Shown piece after piece: positions 11,925-21,839 of a stretch of DNA of 64,000 bases. Location of the stretch: contig NW_027417199.1 of the NCBI RefSeq assembly GCF_009905375.1, forward strand, positions 45,702-109,701, written 5' to 3'. Source of the stretch: Apium graveolens (lineage: Eukaryota > Streptophyta > Magnoliopsida > Apiales > Apiaceae). Each line of letters opens with the position of its first letter. Positions within the stretch are counted from its first letter, which is position 1. The notes beneath the pieces were generated by a model. The model searched no databases. It was not told the origin of the DNA and worked only from the letters and a program-made list of their open reading frames with translations. Made by a program: the position numbers and the translations under genes.

Positions 11925-14900
11925 ATGGCACCAGTAGTCAAGATCATGTCCCAAACTGGGTTTTTGTATGAAAAGAACAACTTCATTGCATTAGTAAATA
12001 AGGAGATTACTGCTTCTGATGATTACCACAAAGTGATGAACCTCATTCGAAATTGTAAACTGAAGTATGCCATGCTAAAATCTCCTGTTATCTACTGTGA
12101 AGTGGTTGAAGAGATATGGACCACTGCTGTTTACAACTCAAGTGACAAAGCCATTACCTTTTCTCTCAAAGGTATAAACTATTGCATAAACAGTGATATA
12201 ATTCGTGCATGTTTTCAATTGCCTGAGAATAATACACTAAGCCCACACACAGACACATATATAAGTTCTATGCTCTGTTCTATGGGATATGCTTTTGACC
12301 CCACCAAGCTAGGTGATGTCAAGAGAAAAGACCTCAGAAAGGAGTGGATCTTTCTCTGTGATTGTTTTATTAAGGTATTTTCTGGGAAAATTAGTAATTT
12401 TGATGCAGTGACTTATTCACTTGTAAACATGTTATATATGCTGCTTAGTGATAAGTATCATAACTTTAATGAGTATGTTCTGTTTGAATTAGGTTATAAG
12501 CTAGGAGACATTAAGAAAAGGTCTAAAAACATATATTATGCTAGATTCTTTATGTTATTGGCTAACTTTATTTCCGAAGATCTTATTATTGAGAACCCAA
12601 CCAACAAGCTTGATTGTTGGGTTCAAGAAAGAAGGGTTATTGCTGATTTGAACAAGGTAGACCATTACAGTGAGGTCCCCCTAGTTTACATGCCAATCAT
12701 GGAATTACCTCAGGTAAGTGAGGTAAATGTCTCTGTCTCTACTACTACTTCTCAATCACCTACTTCTTTGCCAACAACTGTGGCCATGGCATTTGTGACA
12801 GTGACCAAACAGGTGCTTACCCAAGCCACAAAACCAAAAGGTTCAAAACCCAAGTCAAAGAAAGCCCCCTCTAGTTTCTCTCAACAGAAGCTAGTTGTAA
12901 AATCCACTAAAAACCAAGAGGGGAGTGTGAAGGGAAGTGAGGCTGGTGAGGCACAGGGTGAACATCAAAGAAGCCCTGAGAATAAGGTTAGAGAGGTGAG
13001 TGAGTCCCAGCCTAGCCACACTACAGTTTCCCAACAAACTTTAGTGATTAATAAGAACATTAGCTCATTGCTAGTTGCATCCTCCCAAAAGGATGTAACT
13101 ATTGAACAAAACTCTCAGCCAAGAGCACATGACAAAAGGGTAAGGGACACAAGCTCACCTCAAAATTATGCCAGAAATAAGGAATCCAAAATTATTGGGG
13201 ATACACAGGGTGCACACACTGTGCCTACTACAATCAAAGACTCAGTACATGCACCTTCTCAAAGTCAGGTTGATGTGGTTCCAATAAATGTGGAGTCACA
13301 ACTAAAATCTTTAGTTATTGAAGCACCTTACACACCAAACTCACCAACACTTTCACTGGATGTTGATATGATTCATACATTAATTCCTGATCTCCATCTC
13401 TAACTCTCATGGAGAAGCCAAAAATCCAAGAAAGTGAGCATCATCTTTTAGATGATTTATTTGCGCACTTGCCATTTCTTTCAGATTCTACTGAGAATAC
13501 TGTGCCCAATCTCAAATCAATCACCACAGATTCTATAGTAGTATCTATCATTTCTTCTATCTCGATGAATATTATTCATCCGTCGACTAGTGATTGTATC
13601 TCGACAGATGTGCTTAACAGCAGTCATCCGTTGAAAATCTCAACTACTATTTCGACGGATGTTCCTCATCCGTTGAATTTCACTGCACCACTTCAAAATT
13701 CAATAAATGTTACAAGTGCAGATGATCTAGTAGTTGTACAATCACTCTTAGGACTGAGGGAAGAGAGTGAATTGAGTGAGAGGCTTAGTTTCTCTCAGGA
13801 AGAAGGAGAGGAAAAGAGTGAAAACATGCAAGCTATTTATTCCAGCTTGGTAAAAGTAAGTGAAGGGAGTTCCACCTTAGTAGGTGAAGGTGAGGGTGGG
13901 AGGGTGGTAAGCCAAGGGGAGCCCTTGATGTAAAAATAGAGAGATTATGAGAGAAAAGCAGGTACAGGAGAGATAAGGATGAAAACCATTGCTAGTGAGT
14001 TAATGAATGTCAGTGATGCAAAAAAAAAAGAGACTATTTAGCAAGAATATCAAGCTGTAATAGATTCTATCTCCTTGGATGCTGAGATATTTACTCATCC
14101 TGTTCCAGCATATCAAATTCTAGCTGGACAGGGCAATGAGAGTGCTGAGAAGACTTTGAACCTGGTGCACACTATTGCTTCATTGCAAAGAGCAAAGGAT
14201 ACTATAACTGCCATACCCTCCACAACTGGTAATGACTTTGAATTGACTGAAGACTCATTTGAGGATGATGGTGAGGATGATGAGGATGATGAGCATGAAC
14301 ATAGGGCGAGATGCAGAAACTCCATCATGGATGCTACACAAGGAATGCTCATATCAACATCTCCAATCCACACTTTTTAAGCTTATTCATGACACCCACC
14401 AACAATTCAAGCATCCAAAAATTCTAGCACTAAAAGACTACTTCCAGCCTACCTGGAATCTCTACAATTGCATAAGATTCAAGCTTTCCAACAAAGTCAG
14501 AATGTGGATGCCATCAAGCATGAAATTTCTAAAGTCAAACAAGACTTTATAGCAAGGTTGGATGCTAGGCTTCCGGGCACCACCATGACTGAAATAGCTC
14601 AAAATCTCAGAAAGGAAGCTGATTTGAACAGGAAGGTTGAGGCCATTGACTCTAGACTGACAAATGTGGAGAAGTCAGTGGCCAAGATACTTGCAAATCA
14701 GGAAGCTCAAACATGTCTGCTCCAATAGTTGGTGGCTGCACAACTCCCTACCTCTACTCAACTTGATGCTAACAAAAAGGGGGAGAAAGACTCTATCATC
14801 CCAGTTAGCCAGGGGGAGTCAACAAGTGAGGGGGAGAAAATGCTTAAAATTCAAGTTAGTAAAGTGATTGTGCCAGCAATTGCCTTCACTAAGCCACCAG

Positions 14901-16447
14901 CTATGGATATAATTAATCTAATCAATCTAGCAGTAGTAAAACTGGAATCAAATGACAAACTGAAAAGGATTGATATAGCAGCAACTGAGAAAGAGCTGGA
15001 TGATAAGTGGAAGAAAATTGATGAAGAAATTCAGAAAAAGTTTGGTCTAATTGAGAAGCAAGACAAGGTCTTTTTTTACCTCTCTCAATTGAGACAAATT
15101 TCAATCAATGAGATGAGCCTAGGGAACTTAGAATGGGGTCAACCCTCAACAATCAAGTCTCCAAAGGCCGGTGTGATTTTAAAGCCAAAAAGGAATTATC
15201 CAGAGAATTCAGACAAAAATCCACGGGACCTATCATATGAAACCCCTAGGCCAGATGAAAAGAAGCTGCGTGGAAGGTCCATAGCTTTCTTCAAAGATCC
15301 CAGAGACTCAGTGCTAAAGAAAAAAATTGCAAAAATTTACAGAAATGGAAAATTGATCTGTGTAGTGGATGGACATCCACAATTTACAGATGCCAAGAAA
15401 GAGGAAAAGGTGAGGCTCAAACAACAACAAAAGCAAGCTGCTTTAGAAGCCAAAAACCAAGCTAAGAAGCCTACAGTCATAAAAACTGTTTTACCAACTG
15501 AGAATCTGGGTGAAGGAAAGAAAGAAGAACCAAAGCAGATAAAAAGAAAGTTTAGATACAAGATCCATGCAAAGAGGAAGATAGATTCTGATGAAGATAA
15601 GAAAGATCACATGCCAGCCTAATCTACAACTTCAAGTCAACCAACCATTCCTACAGTGAAGGAGGCTGAATTCAAGGTTGATCCCAACATCACCTTTCAT
15701 GGTGATCCTATTGTTCCCAAGGATGAGACTATAGATTGGGACAACTTGTCTCTTCCTAATCTAAATCTTCCAATCTTTACCAAACAAAGGAAGACAAAGG
15801 AAAGAGTAGTCAAAACAGTCAAGCCTACCAAGCTCAAATCCAAGCAAGTGGCCAAACCCAAACCTAATGTCAACAAAGGAGATCAACTCTTTATATGTGA
15901 CATCCAAGAATTTTTAGACATAAATCTCTATCTAGATGAGCTTGAAGAAGTTAGATCTATTGATGCCTGCAAGCACCTTCCCGAGAGACTAGTCTTCAAG
16001 TACAAATATGGTAAGGAAATCACTTGGCCACTTCACAGAATTCTCAATGAAAGCTATTCAACTTTAGTGACTGTCTTCTCCTCAATCAAGAAAAACTTTG
16101 GATTCAACATAGTAGCCAAGAAAATGGCACTAAACAAGATTGATGAGATAAGAAATAGCTGGAGATAACCAAATACACTCCCAAGAGTATTGACTATTCC
16201 CTTCACTGGAGATATGGTGCATTTGAGGCCATACTGGATCATGGAGTTCAAGGATGAAAAGAACATTAGAAGATTCTTCATATTGGAAGATCAGCTGAAG
16301 ATTGCAAGCAATGAAACTCTAAAAGAAATGCAAGAAAAGATGGATCTAACAAATAATGAAGAATCAGAATTTTACAGACAACTCCAAAACCAGATTGAAG
16401 AGAATGATGTGAAGCTGGGAAAGAAGCCAAGGAAATCAAGGAAATAA
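11925..16447 (+). pseudogene. Copia-A extra 3' ORF (env-like position), about 1,500 codons
   Basis: 11925-13403 is open for 492 codons. From 13409 to 16447 everything coding lies in one other frame, interrupted only by several stops (13931, near 14040, 14378, 14726, 15620, 16166). One frameshift near 13403 plus stops therefore separates this from a single ORF of about 1,500 codons. The first 250 residues form a globular domain (NSSDKAITFSL, RKEWIFLCDCFIKVF, IYYARFFMLLANFI) with counterparts in Copia-B. Then comes a Ser/Thr/Pro/Gln-rich stretch, an acidic patch (14265-14300), a predicted coiled coil (14500-14720), and a Lys-rich C-terminal part. SIRE elements are known for an env-like ORF at this place. 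I see no signal peptide or clear membrane span, so the envelope role is not supported here. Confidence 0.8.
14778..14836 (+). repeat. Three AGGGGGAG polypurine-like motifs
   Basis: AGGGGGAG occurs at 14778-14785, 14811-14818 and 14829-14836 within the extra ORF, translated as KKGEK, QGES and EGEK. They match the core of the SIRE polypurine tract. They may be spurious purine runs in a Lys/Glu-rich coding stretch. Confidence 0.5.
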
Positions 16448-16635
16448 TCTTAATTTGCTCAGTCTAGAGGAGCACCTTGAAAATGATCTGTAAGACACTT
16501 TACAAATCATTCTTTGTGAAAATTTTCAATAAACACTTGAAATTTAAATCTAGTGTATTTCATTCTGTATTCATAAAGTGTTTTGTTATTATCAAGTTTC
16601 TTTTAATTTATGGCTACAATTCTAGTAGACATAAA

Positions 16636-16646
16636 TTGAGGGAGAT
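16636..16646 (+). other. Copia-A polypurine tract
   Basis: TTGAGGGAGAT directly precedes the LTR start TGTTAGGAATA. It is a one-base-shorter version of the AGGGGGAGAT seen at the same place in Copia-B. Plus-strand DNA synthesis would be primed here. Confidence 0.75.
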
Positions 16647-17666
16647 TGTTAGGAATATATTGTGTACTTGATGGATGACTTGAACAAAACACTTAGTAGA
16701 TTTTAGTTAAGTGATTTTGTAGCTTTCAACGGATGATCATCTTCAACATCCGTTAAAAGAGTAGCTTATGTAAATATAAGACTAGTAGCACATTTCTGCA
16801 TACTTGGATTGCTTAGTGAACTAGATGTTGTAGATTGTCCAAGTTATGTTAACTACTAGATTGATATGCAAGATAGGATGGTTAATTGTAAATATTAGAT
16901 GCCTTATAATCTTGTGTAAATGAAGTAGAGTTAACTATCAAGAAGACAGTCTCAATGGATGATTTACAAAGCTTCAACGGATGATTAACATAAGTCTCGA
17001 CTGATGATCAGACAAAGTTCCAACGAATGATCAATCTAAATTCCAACGGATGTTCAAATTCAAAAGAGCAGTTGATAGTGACTTGACAGTCACATGCGCT
17101 GATTGTATGCAAATGGAATGTGGAAGCCTGTTTAAAGGTTTTAGAGAACAAATAAACATTTCCATTTCCATGCTAAACTGATGATATTCAAAGATGCTGA
17201 AAAGAGAAGTGAAGAAGCATGATATTAGACTAGAACCATTTTGTCTTATTTTTTTGTCCTTTTATCATGTAACTTGGTAATATATAAATCAAGTGTAGCA
17301 AGTTGAATAAAAATGAAGTATTCAAGTTAGTAAGCAAAAATTAGAGGAATAGAAAAAGCACAATCTGTAAAGAATTTCTATGTAGTTCTTATTGTTCAAC
17401 TTATAAGCAACTGTGTACTATTTGTATCACAGAGTTCTCTACTTAATATATATCTCTGGTGGAAAAGTTCAATCCACCAGAAAGTTTTTAAATACTTGTA
17501 TTTAATTGCTTTGTGATTTGATTTATGTTATATTCTTATTTTGCACCATTGCAAATCAAACACAGTTAATTTATTTGGAGAAGAACTGTTCTTAAAATAA
17601 AAAAGAATCCAGAATTACATTCAACCCCCCTTCTGTAATTCTTGTTTATATTTTTTGGGAATAACA
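16647..17666 (+). mobile_element. Copia-A 3' LTR
   Basis: It starts TGTTAGGAATAT and ends GGGAATAACA, giving TGTTA...TAACA inverted termini. The length is 1,020 bp. Seven private-motif copies occupy 16725-17052. TATATAAAT near 17281 is the likely promoter, about 230 bp after the last motif copy. The conserved TTCAACCCCCCTTCT (17620-17634) lies near the 3' end, shared with Copia-B and the solo LTR in gag. The partner 5' LTR is outside the window, so the insertion cannot be dated. Confidence 0.85.
16725..17052 (+). repeat. Private motif array in Copia-A U3
   Basis: Copies of TTCAACGGATG and variants are at 16725-16735, 16951-16961, 16973-16983, 16997-17006, 17019-17029 and 17041-17052, plus one reversed copy (CATCCGTTAA) at 16747-16756. 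Several continue as GGATGATCA. The same motif recurs in gag, linker, spacer and extra ORF of this element. Confidence 0.8.
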
Positions 17667-17844
17667 AAAAAATTAAATTAAAAACAGGAATAAAATTATT
17701 TACGCAAGGGTACAGGGTACACAGAGGGAGTCACGTGAAATTGGAGGGAGAAGAGAGAATGCGTGGATAAAATTTGTGTGGTGGAGATTCAATTCAAGTT
17801 ATAAAATTAGTGGTTCTCATTGGTTTCTAGTTTTTAGAATAAGG
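17667..17844. repeat. Local duplication, copy 1
   Basis: From the LTR edge through GGTACAGGGTACACAG, GTCACGTG, GGATAAAATTTGTGTGGTGG to GGTTTCTAGTTTTTAGAATAAGG this matches 18881-19101 with about 90 percent identity by eye. Copy 2 carries an internal 62-bp tandem duplication. I recognise no coding potential. Confidence 0.75.
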
Positions 17845-17925
17845 TTGGTTTCTTTTTGACCATCTCCCTTTATATATGTATGGGGCTGTTCAAATAGAAA
17901 CCACCTTAAAATAAAACTAGAAACA
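17821..17925. repeat. Imperfect inverted repeat
   Basis: TGGTTTCTAGTTTTTAGAAT and onward (17821-17853) pairs with the reverse complement of 17896-17925 (AGAAACCACCTTAAAATAAA and onward). The loop of about 42 bp is AT- and GC-mixed. The arms could fold into a long hairpin; a small foldback MITE is possible. Confidence 0.6.
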
Positions 17926-18032
17926 AGCCCAGCCCAATAAAACTTACATGCGCCTGACAACCCACATATGACTGACATGCACATGTTAAACACGCACCAC
18001 TAATTCCCTCCATTTTTAAATTAATTTTTTCT

Positions 18033-18880
18033 CTGATTCAACGAGTTTTTTTTAAAAAAAATTGACTTCACTGTATTTTAGTACATCCTTCAACGATCAG
18101 TATGAATACCATATGTGCTATATTCCGGCGATAAATCACTAATTATGCTTATGATAATCACTAAAATTTAGCTAGTTTAACTAATAACATAAAAGTAACA
18201 GAGAGAAATATTGAATTCTGTTAGGCCTGGTTCATTTATGTGCGCTATGGTTTTATTAAGTCCAAATAAATAAAGAAAAGAAAACACTGGAGAAGGTCCG
18301 AGAGCAAAAAAGGAAATTAAAAAGGGGGAGACAAAGCGTTGCTATGAGTATGGTATTCACATTGATATACTCTTCAATCACTAAATCGTATGACGACAAT
18401 CACTAAACTGTACATAGTAATCACAAATTACACATAGTAATCACTATATTGTATATAGAAATCACTATTTACATGGTCTGGTTTTTAGGGGCCCTAAAAC
18501 CCTAGATTAAGTTAGGGTTTAGGCCCTAAACCCTAAATAGATGGAATGTTTATCAACTAATTTCTTATTGTTAGAAAGAGCTAAATATTTTTAAAACCTA
18601 TTTAAGAAATTGGTGAACCCTAAAAACTTAACAACTATTAAATTAAGTTCCAATTCAAATTTTATATAGTAATTTCTAGATCTTGAATCACTAATTATGC
18701 TTACGAGAATCAGTTAAATTAAGAAAGTTCTAAAATTATAATAATTCCGGTTTAGTGATTCTGTTAAGTATAAATAGTGATTGTTGTCGGAATATAGAAA
18801 ATATGGTATGCAAATTGATCGTTGGGAGATGGACAAAAATATAGCGAAGTTAGATTTTAAAAAAGGTTTTTCGATTAATG
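18033..18880. mobile_element. Long terminal-inverted-repeat element (MITE or MULE-like)
   Basis: The left arm (about 18033-18180) includes CAACGATCAGTATGAATACC and CTATATTCCGGCGATAAATC. It is mirrored by the right arm (about 18730-18880), whose complement reads CAACGATCAATTTGCATACC and CTATATTCCGACAACAATCA. The arms are about 140 bp with roughly 75-80 percent identity. The core has several AATCACTA copies (18370-18475) and a telomere-like palindrome at 18483-18537. There is no transposase ORF, so it is non-autonomous. Long arms suggest a Mutator-like derivative, but I cannot define a 9-bp target duplication, so the superfamily is open. Confidence 0.7.
18483..18537. repeat. Telomere-like palindrome
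   Basis: GTTAGGGTTTAGG is followed at once by CCCTAAACCCTAAA, two head-to-head units of the plant telomere repeat TTTAGGG. It is preceded by TTTTAGGGGCCCTAAAACCC. It lies in the core of the inverted-repeat element. It may be a chance AT/GC palindrome or telo-box-like sites. Confidence 0.6.
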
Positions 18881-19101
18881 AAAAATTAAATTAAAAACAG
18901 GAATAAAATTATTTATGCAAGAGTACAGGGTACACAGATGGAGTCACGTAAAATTGGAGGGAGGAGAGAGAATGAGTGGATAAAATTTGTGTGGTAGAGA
19001 TTCAATTCAAGCTAATTGGAGGGAGGAGAGAGAATGAGTGGATAAAATTTGTGTGGTAGAGATTCAATTTATGTCACTGGTTTCTAGTTTTTAGAATAAG
19101 G
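18881..19101. repeat. Local duplication, copy 2, with 62-bp tandem repeat
   Basis: Counterpart of 17667-17844. A 62-bp unit beginning AATTGGAGGGAGGAGAGAGA occurs at 18952 and again at 19014, giving a direct tandem duplication that copy 1 lacks. Confidence 0.75.
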
Positions 19102-19114
19102 TATATATCATATA

Positions 19115-19324
19115 CTCCCTTATTCTCAATTTATTGTCTAGTTTGCCTTTATGCGTAATTTAAAGTGTATTGACCGCATAGTTTTATTGATTATTTTTCA
19201 ATTTTCTTTCTGAATTTTTATTCAAAAAAGAAAATATAAAAATTAAACAACGGAAATATGTGGTCAATGCACCTTAAACTACGTGCAAAAGTCAAATTGG
19301 ACAAATAAATTGGGACGGAGGGAA
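19115..19324. mobile_element. Stowaway-like MITE (Tc1/mariner)
   Basis: The left end CTCCCTTATTCTCAATTTAT and the right end complement TCCCTCCGTCCCAATTTATT are the familiar plant Stowaway termini. Flanking TA dinucleotides (19113-19114 and 19325-19326) give the expected target duplication. The length is 210 bp with a noncoding core. Inner parts of the arms (GTCTAGTTTG..., and TAATTTAAAGTGTATTGACC against GGTCAATGCACCTTAAACTA) also pair. Confidence 0.85.
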
Positions 19325-19326
19325 TA

Positions 19327-19955
19327 TTAAAAAGTTCAATAAACTTATTGTTCACAAATTTTTGATCACAATGATTTAAAACTCGTTATCACAATTCAAA
19401 ATTTTTCATGAATTTTGCCTTTTTTTTAAATAAATGAAAAAGGTCACATAAAATTTTTAAAAATCTTATAAACCAAACAAAAAATTTGATAGTTTAGCAC
19501 TAAATTTTGGTTGAATTACATTATTTTTTATTTTAATAATGATATTGAATACATGAACAAAAACTAAATAAAATAGTAGTAAAATATTTACAATTTAGTT
19601 TGTACTACAATTTATATCCTGTATAAATAGAAAAGGTTTATATTTAATAAAAAAAATCATGAAAAAATTAAATAAGTTGGTAAATAAATAAAATTTCATC
19701 TATATAATTGTTAAATTTCAATGAGAGTAGCTCGAATGAAAAAAATAATATATAGATGAAAATTTTAAAATTTTAACGTTTAATACTACATAATGTCCCC
19801 GTAAATATTGCATAATATGTACTATCATATTAAAGATGAAATAATAAAAATTTGGTTGATAGTCGGTCTGGTCGCCGTAATTATAATAATATTATTTAAA
19901 ATGAAACACTCTCTCATAATAAAATTATGATATGCCTAAAAATTTTGTTTTAAAC
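19327..19955. other. AT-rich sequence, nothing recognised
   Basis: Highly AT-rich, with no reading frame and no termini I recognise. Confidence 0.4.
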
Positions 19956-19959
19956 AAAA

Positions 19960-20690
19960 TAATATATAAAATTCACCTCGGTCGAACTAAACAAAATAAT
20001 GCTATTGATTCAATCTTAAATAAAAAATAAAAATAAATTACATATAATTAATTGAATTTATAGGCTCGGGTTAAAACAAAATAATAAAGATTATTGATCT
20101 CACTAAAATATTATATTATTGGACCGAGCTCAAATAAAATAAATATTTAAAAAAAATTCGTTTGCTCGATAAAATATCATCAGAAACAAATAAAATAATA
20201 TATACTATCCATTCGGTCTAAAACAAAATAATATTCATACCGAACTAGAATAAAAATAAATAAAAAAACTTATATTTAGGCGGATTTGAGTGATATAACA
20301 GGCCTGAAGTAAAAACAAAGATTTGAAACCCCTCATGCTAAAATAAAATAATAAATATTACCGATCTGACTAAAAAAAATTATTAAACCGAGCTAAAATA
20401 AAATTAAAATTTAAAAGATAAATCGTTGATCAATATAATGTCATTATATTAAAACAAAATAAATTATATCATTTATTCGATTTAAAACAAAATAAAATTC
20501 ACCTAGAAGTAAAATAAAATTTAAAAATAAACTAAATGTAATTAAATAGATCTAATAGATATAACAGGTCTAGGGTTAAAAAAATTAATGTATATTACTA
20601 ATCTACTCTAAAATTAATATTAAATTTAAACTAAAGATAACTCTTATATTATAAGTCTGGGTTAAAAATAAAATTAAACCTAACTAATTT
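19960..20690. repeat. Decayed tandem repeat, unit about 270 bp
   Basis: Blocks recur at about 245-275-bp spacing. GGGTTAAAACAAAATAATAA near 20067 matches ATGCTAAAATAAAATAATAA near 20336. GGTCTAAAACAAAATAATAT near 20216 matches GATTTAAAACAAAATAAAAT near 20480. GATATAACAGGCCTG near 20294 matches GATATAACAGGTCTA near 20567. At least two and a half units are visible with heavy divergence. Individual lines are full of AAAATAAAAT, so part of the similarity is compositional. Confidence 0.55.
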
Positions 20691-21047
20691 GTTGGTAGAT
20701 ATAGTGTAATCTTAGAATAGTGTGATAATTAGGATCCGATTCTAACAGCCAAAATACTAAAATTTGATATTTGATTTGTATGTGCAATGTTTGGGATTAT
20801 ACAATTACAGATTTTCTTTAATATCTATAATATACATACTATTTTAATAATAAAACAAAAATAGTGATATAATGGTGTAGGATTAAAATAAATCAATATA
20901 TTATTCATCCGGGCTAAATATAATACAATTAATTTATGATAATTAGATCATCTAAAATAAAATAATATATAATTTATCTCGGCTAACATAATTTTTTAAC
21001 CATTAACAAATCAATGATAATTTGTATATTATTGATGTGATCCAAAA
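20691..21047. other. AT-rich target site of the LINE
   Basis: No gene is visible. It carries a weak continuation of the CTAAAATAAAATAAT-type wording near 20880-20980. It ends at the target sequence TTTAGCTTTTAATT used by the LINE. Confidence 0.45.
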
Positions 21048-21090
21048 TTTAGCTTTTAATTTTTTTTTTTGAAGAAAATGCTAACTTTCA

Positions 21091-21777
21091 TTAAGTAACA
21101 TCGTGCAAAAGAGTCTCCAACAACAAATCTGGAGGAGACGTTAATATGTTTGGGCAATCTAGCGAACAAGGTAAACGAGCCATCAAGTGGGCTACTTTAT
21201 TCGCCTGTCTTTTAACAAATTGAATTGAAAACCCTGATCTAGCCAGTAAAGTCGTGCGACAATCTTCCAAAATATGGCCAACTTCCAAATGATTCTCCTG
21301 GGAATGATTAATAGCTTGCACACAGAGGAGAGAGTCTGATTCTATACAGACCACCTGATTCGACATCGAACACAACCAATGCAAACCTTCCTGAATAGCC
21401 AGAGCTTCTGCTTCTAAAACTGTGCTCACCATCTGTAAACAGATGGCCTTTCCTCCCACAAAAATTCCATGATGGTCACGAAGAACAAGACCTACGGTAA
21501 ACAAGTCTGATCCCGGCTTTATAGATGCATCAATATTCAACTTCAGACAACCCTCACGAGGAGGTTTCCATTTTTGAAGTGACTTGTTACTAGCCCTAAC
21601 ACTGAGCATCTGATTTTGGGCTTTAAGATGCTTTGCCTTCTTCCACTCTGAGATAGACTTAGAACTCCAGTCTATAGCCACCCGTCCTGTAACCACCTTG
21701 TTATCCCATACCCTTCTGTTTCTAAAAAACCAGATTCCCCACAAAACCTTGGCCACCACTTCAATTTCCTCCCTCAA
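21091..21777 (-). pseudogene. LINE RNase H domain (plant RVT_3 type)
   Basis: C-terminal domain of ORF2. Catalytic residues appear as LNIDAS (Asp), VLEAEALAI (Glu) and IESDSLL (Asp), ending in RQANKVAHLMARLP, where plant members often have His or Asp. The segment of 228 codons opens with VLWGIWFFRNRRVWDN, the linker that usually joins the zinc-binding RT domain to RNase H in plant LINEs. It is separated by stops and a frameshift from the upstream domain at 21840. It would degrade RNA in RNA-DNA hybrids after reverse transcription. Confidence 0.9.
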
Positions 21778-21839
21778 AGCACTACTAATCTTTTGTATAA
21801 GCTAGTCAGGGACAAAATCCACCGTCTGCATATCGTAAG

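Larger units (their letters stand above)
5562..17666 (+). mobile_element. Copia-A: SIRE/Maximus-like retrotransposon, 5' end cut off
   Basis: Domain order is gag, protease (DSGCSRHMTG), GAG-pre-integrase, integrase, RT, RNase H, then an extra 3' ORF, polypurine tract and LTR. This order and the long downstream ORF mark the SIRE/Maximus lineage of Ty1/Copia. The 5' LTR and first part of gag are missing because a minus-strand LTR element sits at 4003-5561. Gag is further split by a solo LTR at 5846-7135. All ORFs are broken, mainly by Gln-to-stop changes. A private motif (consensus TTCGACGGATG and its reverse complement) recurs about 27 times across gag, the integrase-RT linker, the RNase H-to-ORF spacer, the extra ORF and the LTR. 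Confidence 0.9.

Noticed and set aside
14113..14373. Antisense frame with a Ser run
   Set aside because: Mirror of the acidic GAT/GAG-rich stretch of the extra ORF.
11925..16447. Calling the extra ORF an envelope gene
   Set aside because: Position fits, but I see no signal peptide, membrane span or fusion region; kept as unknown function.
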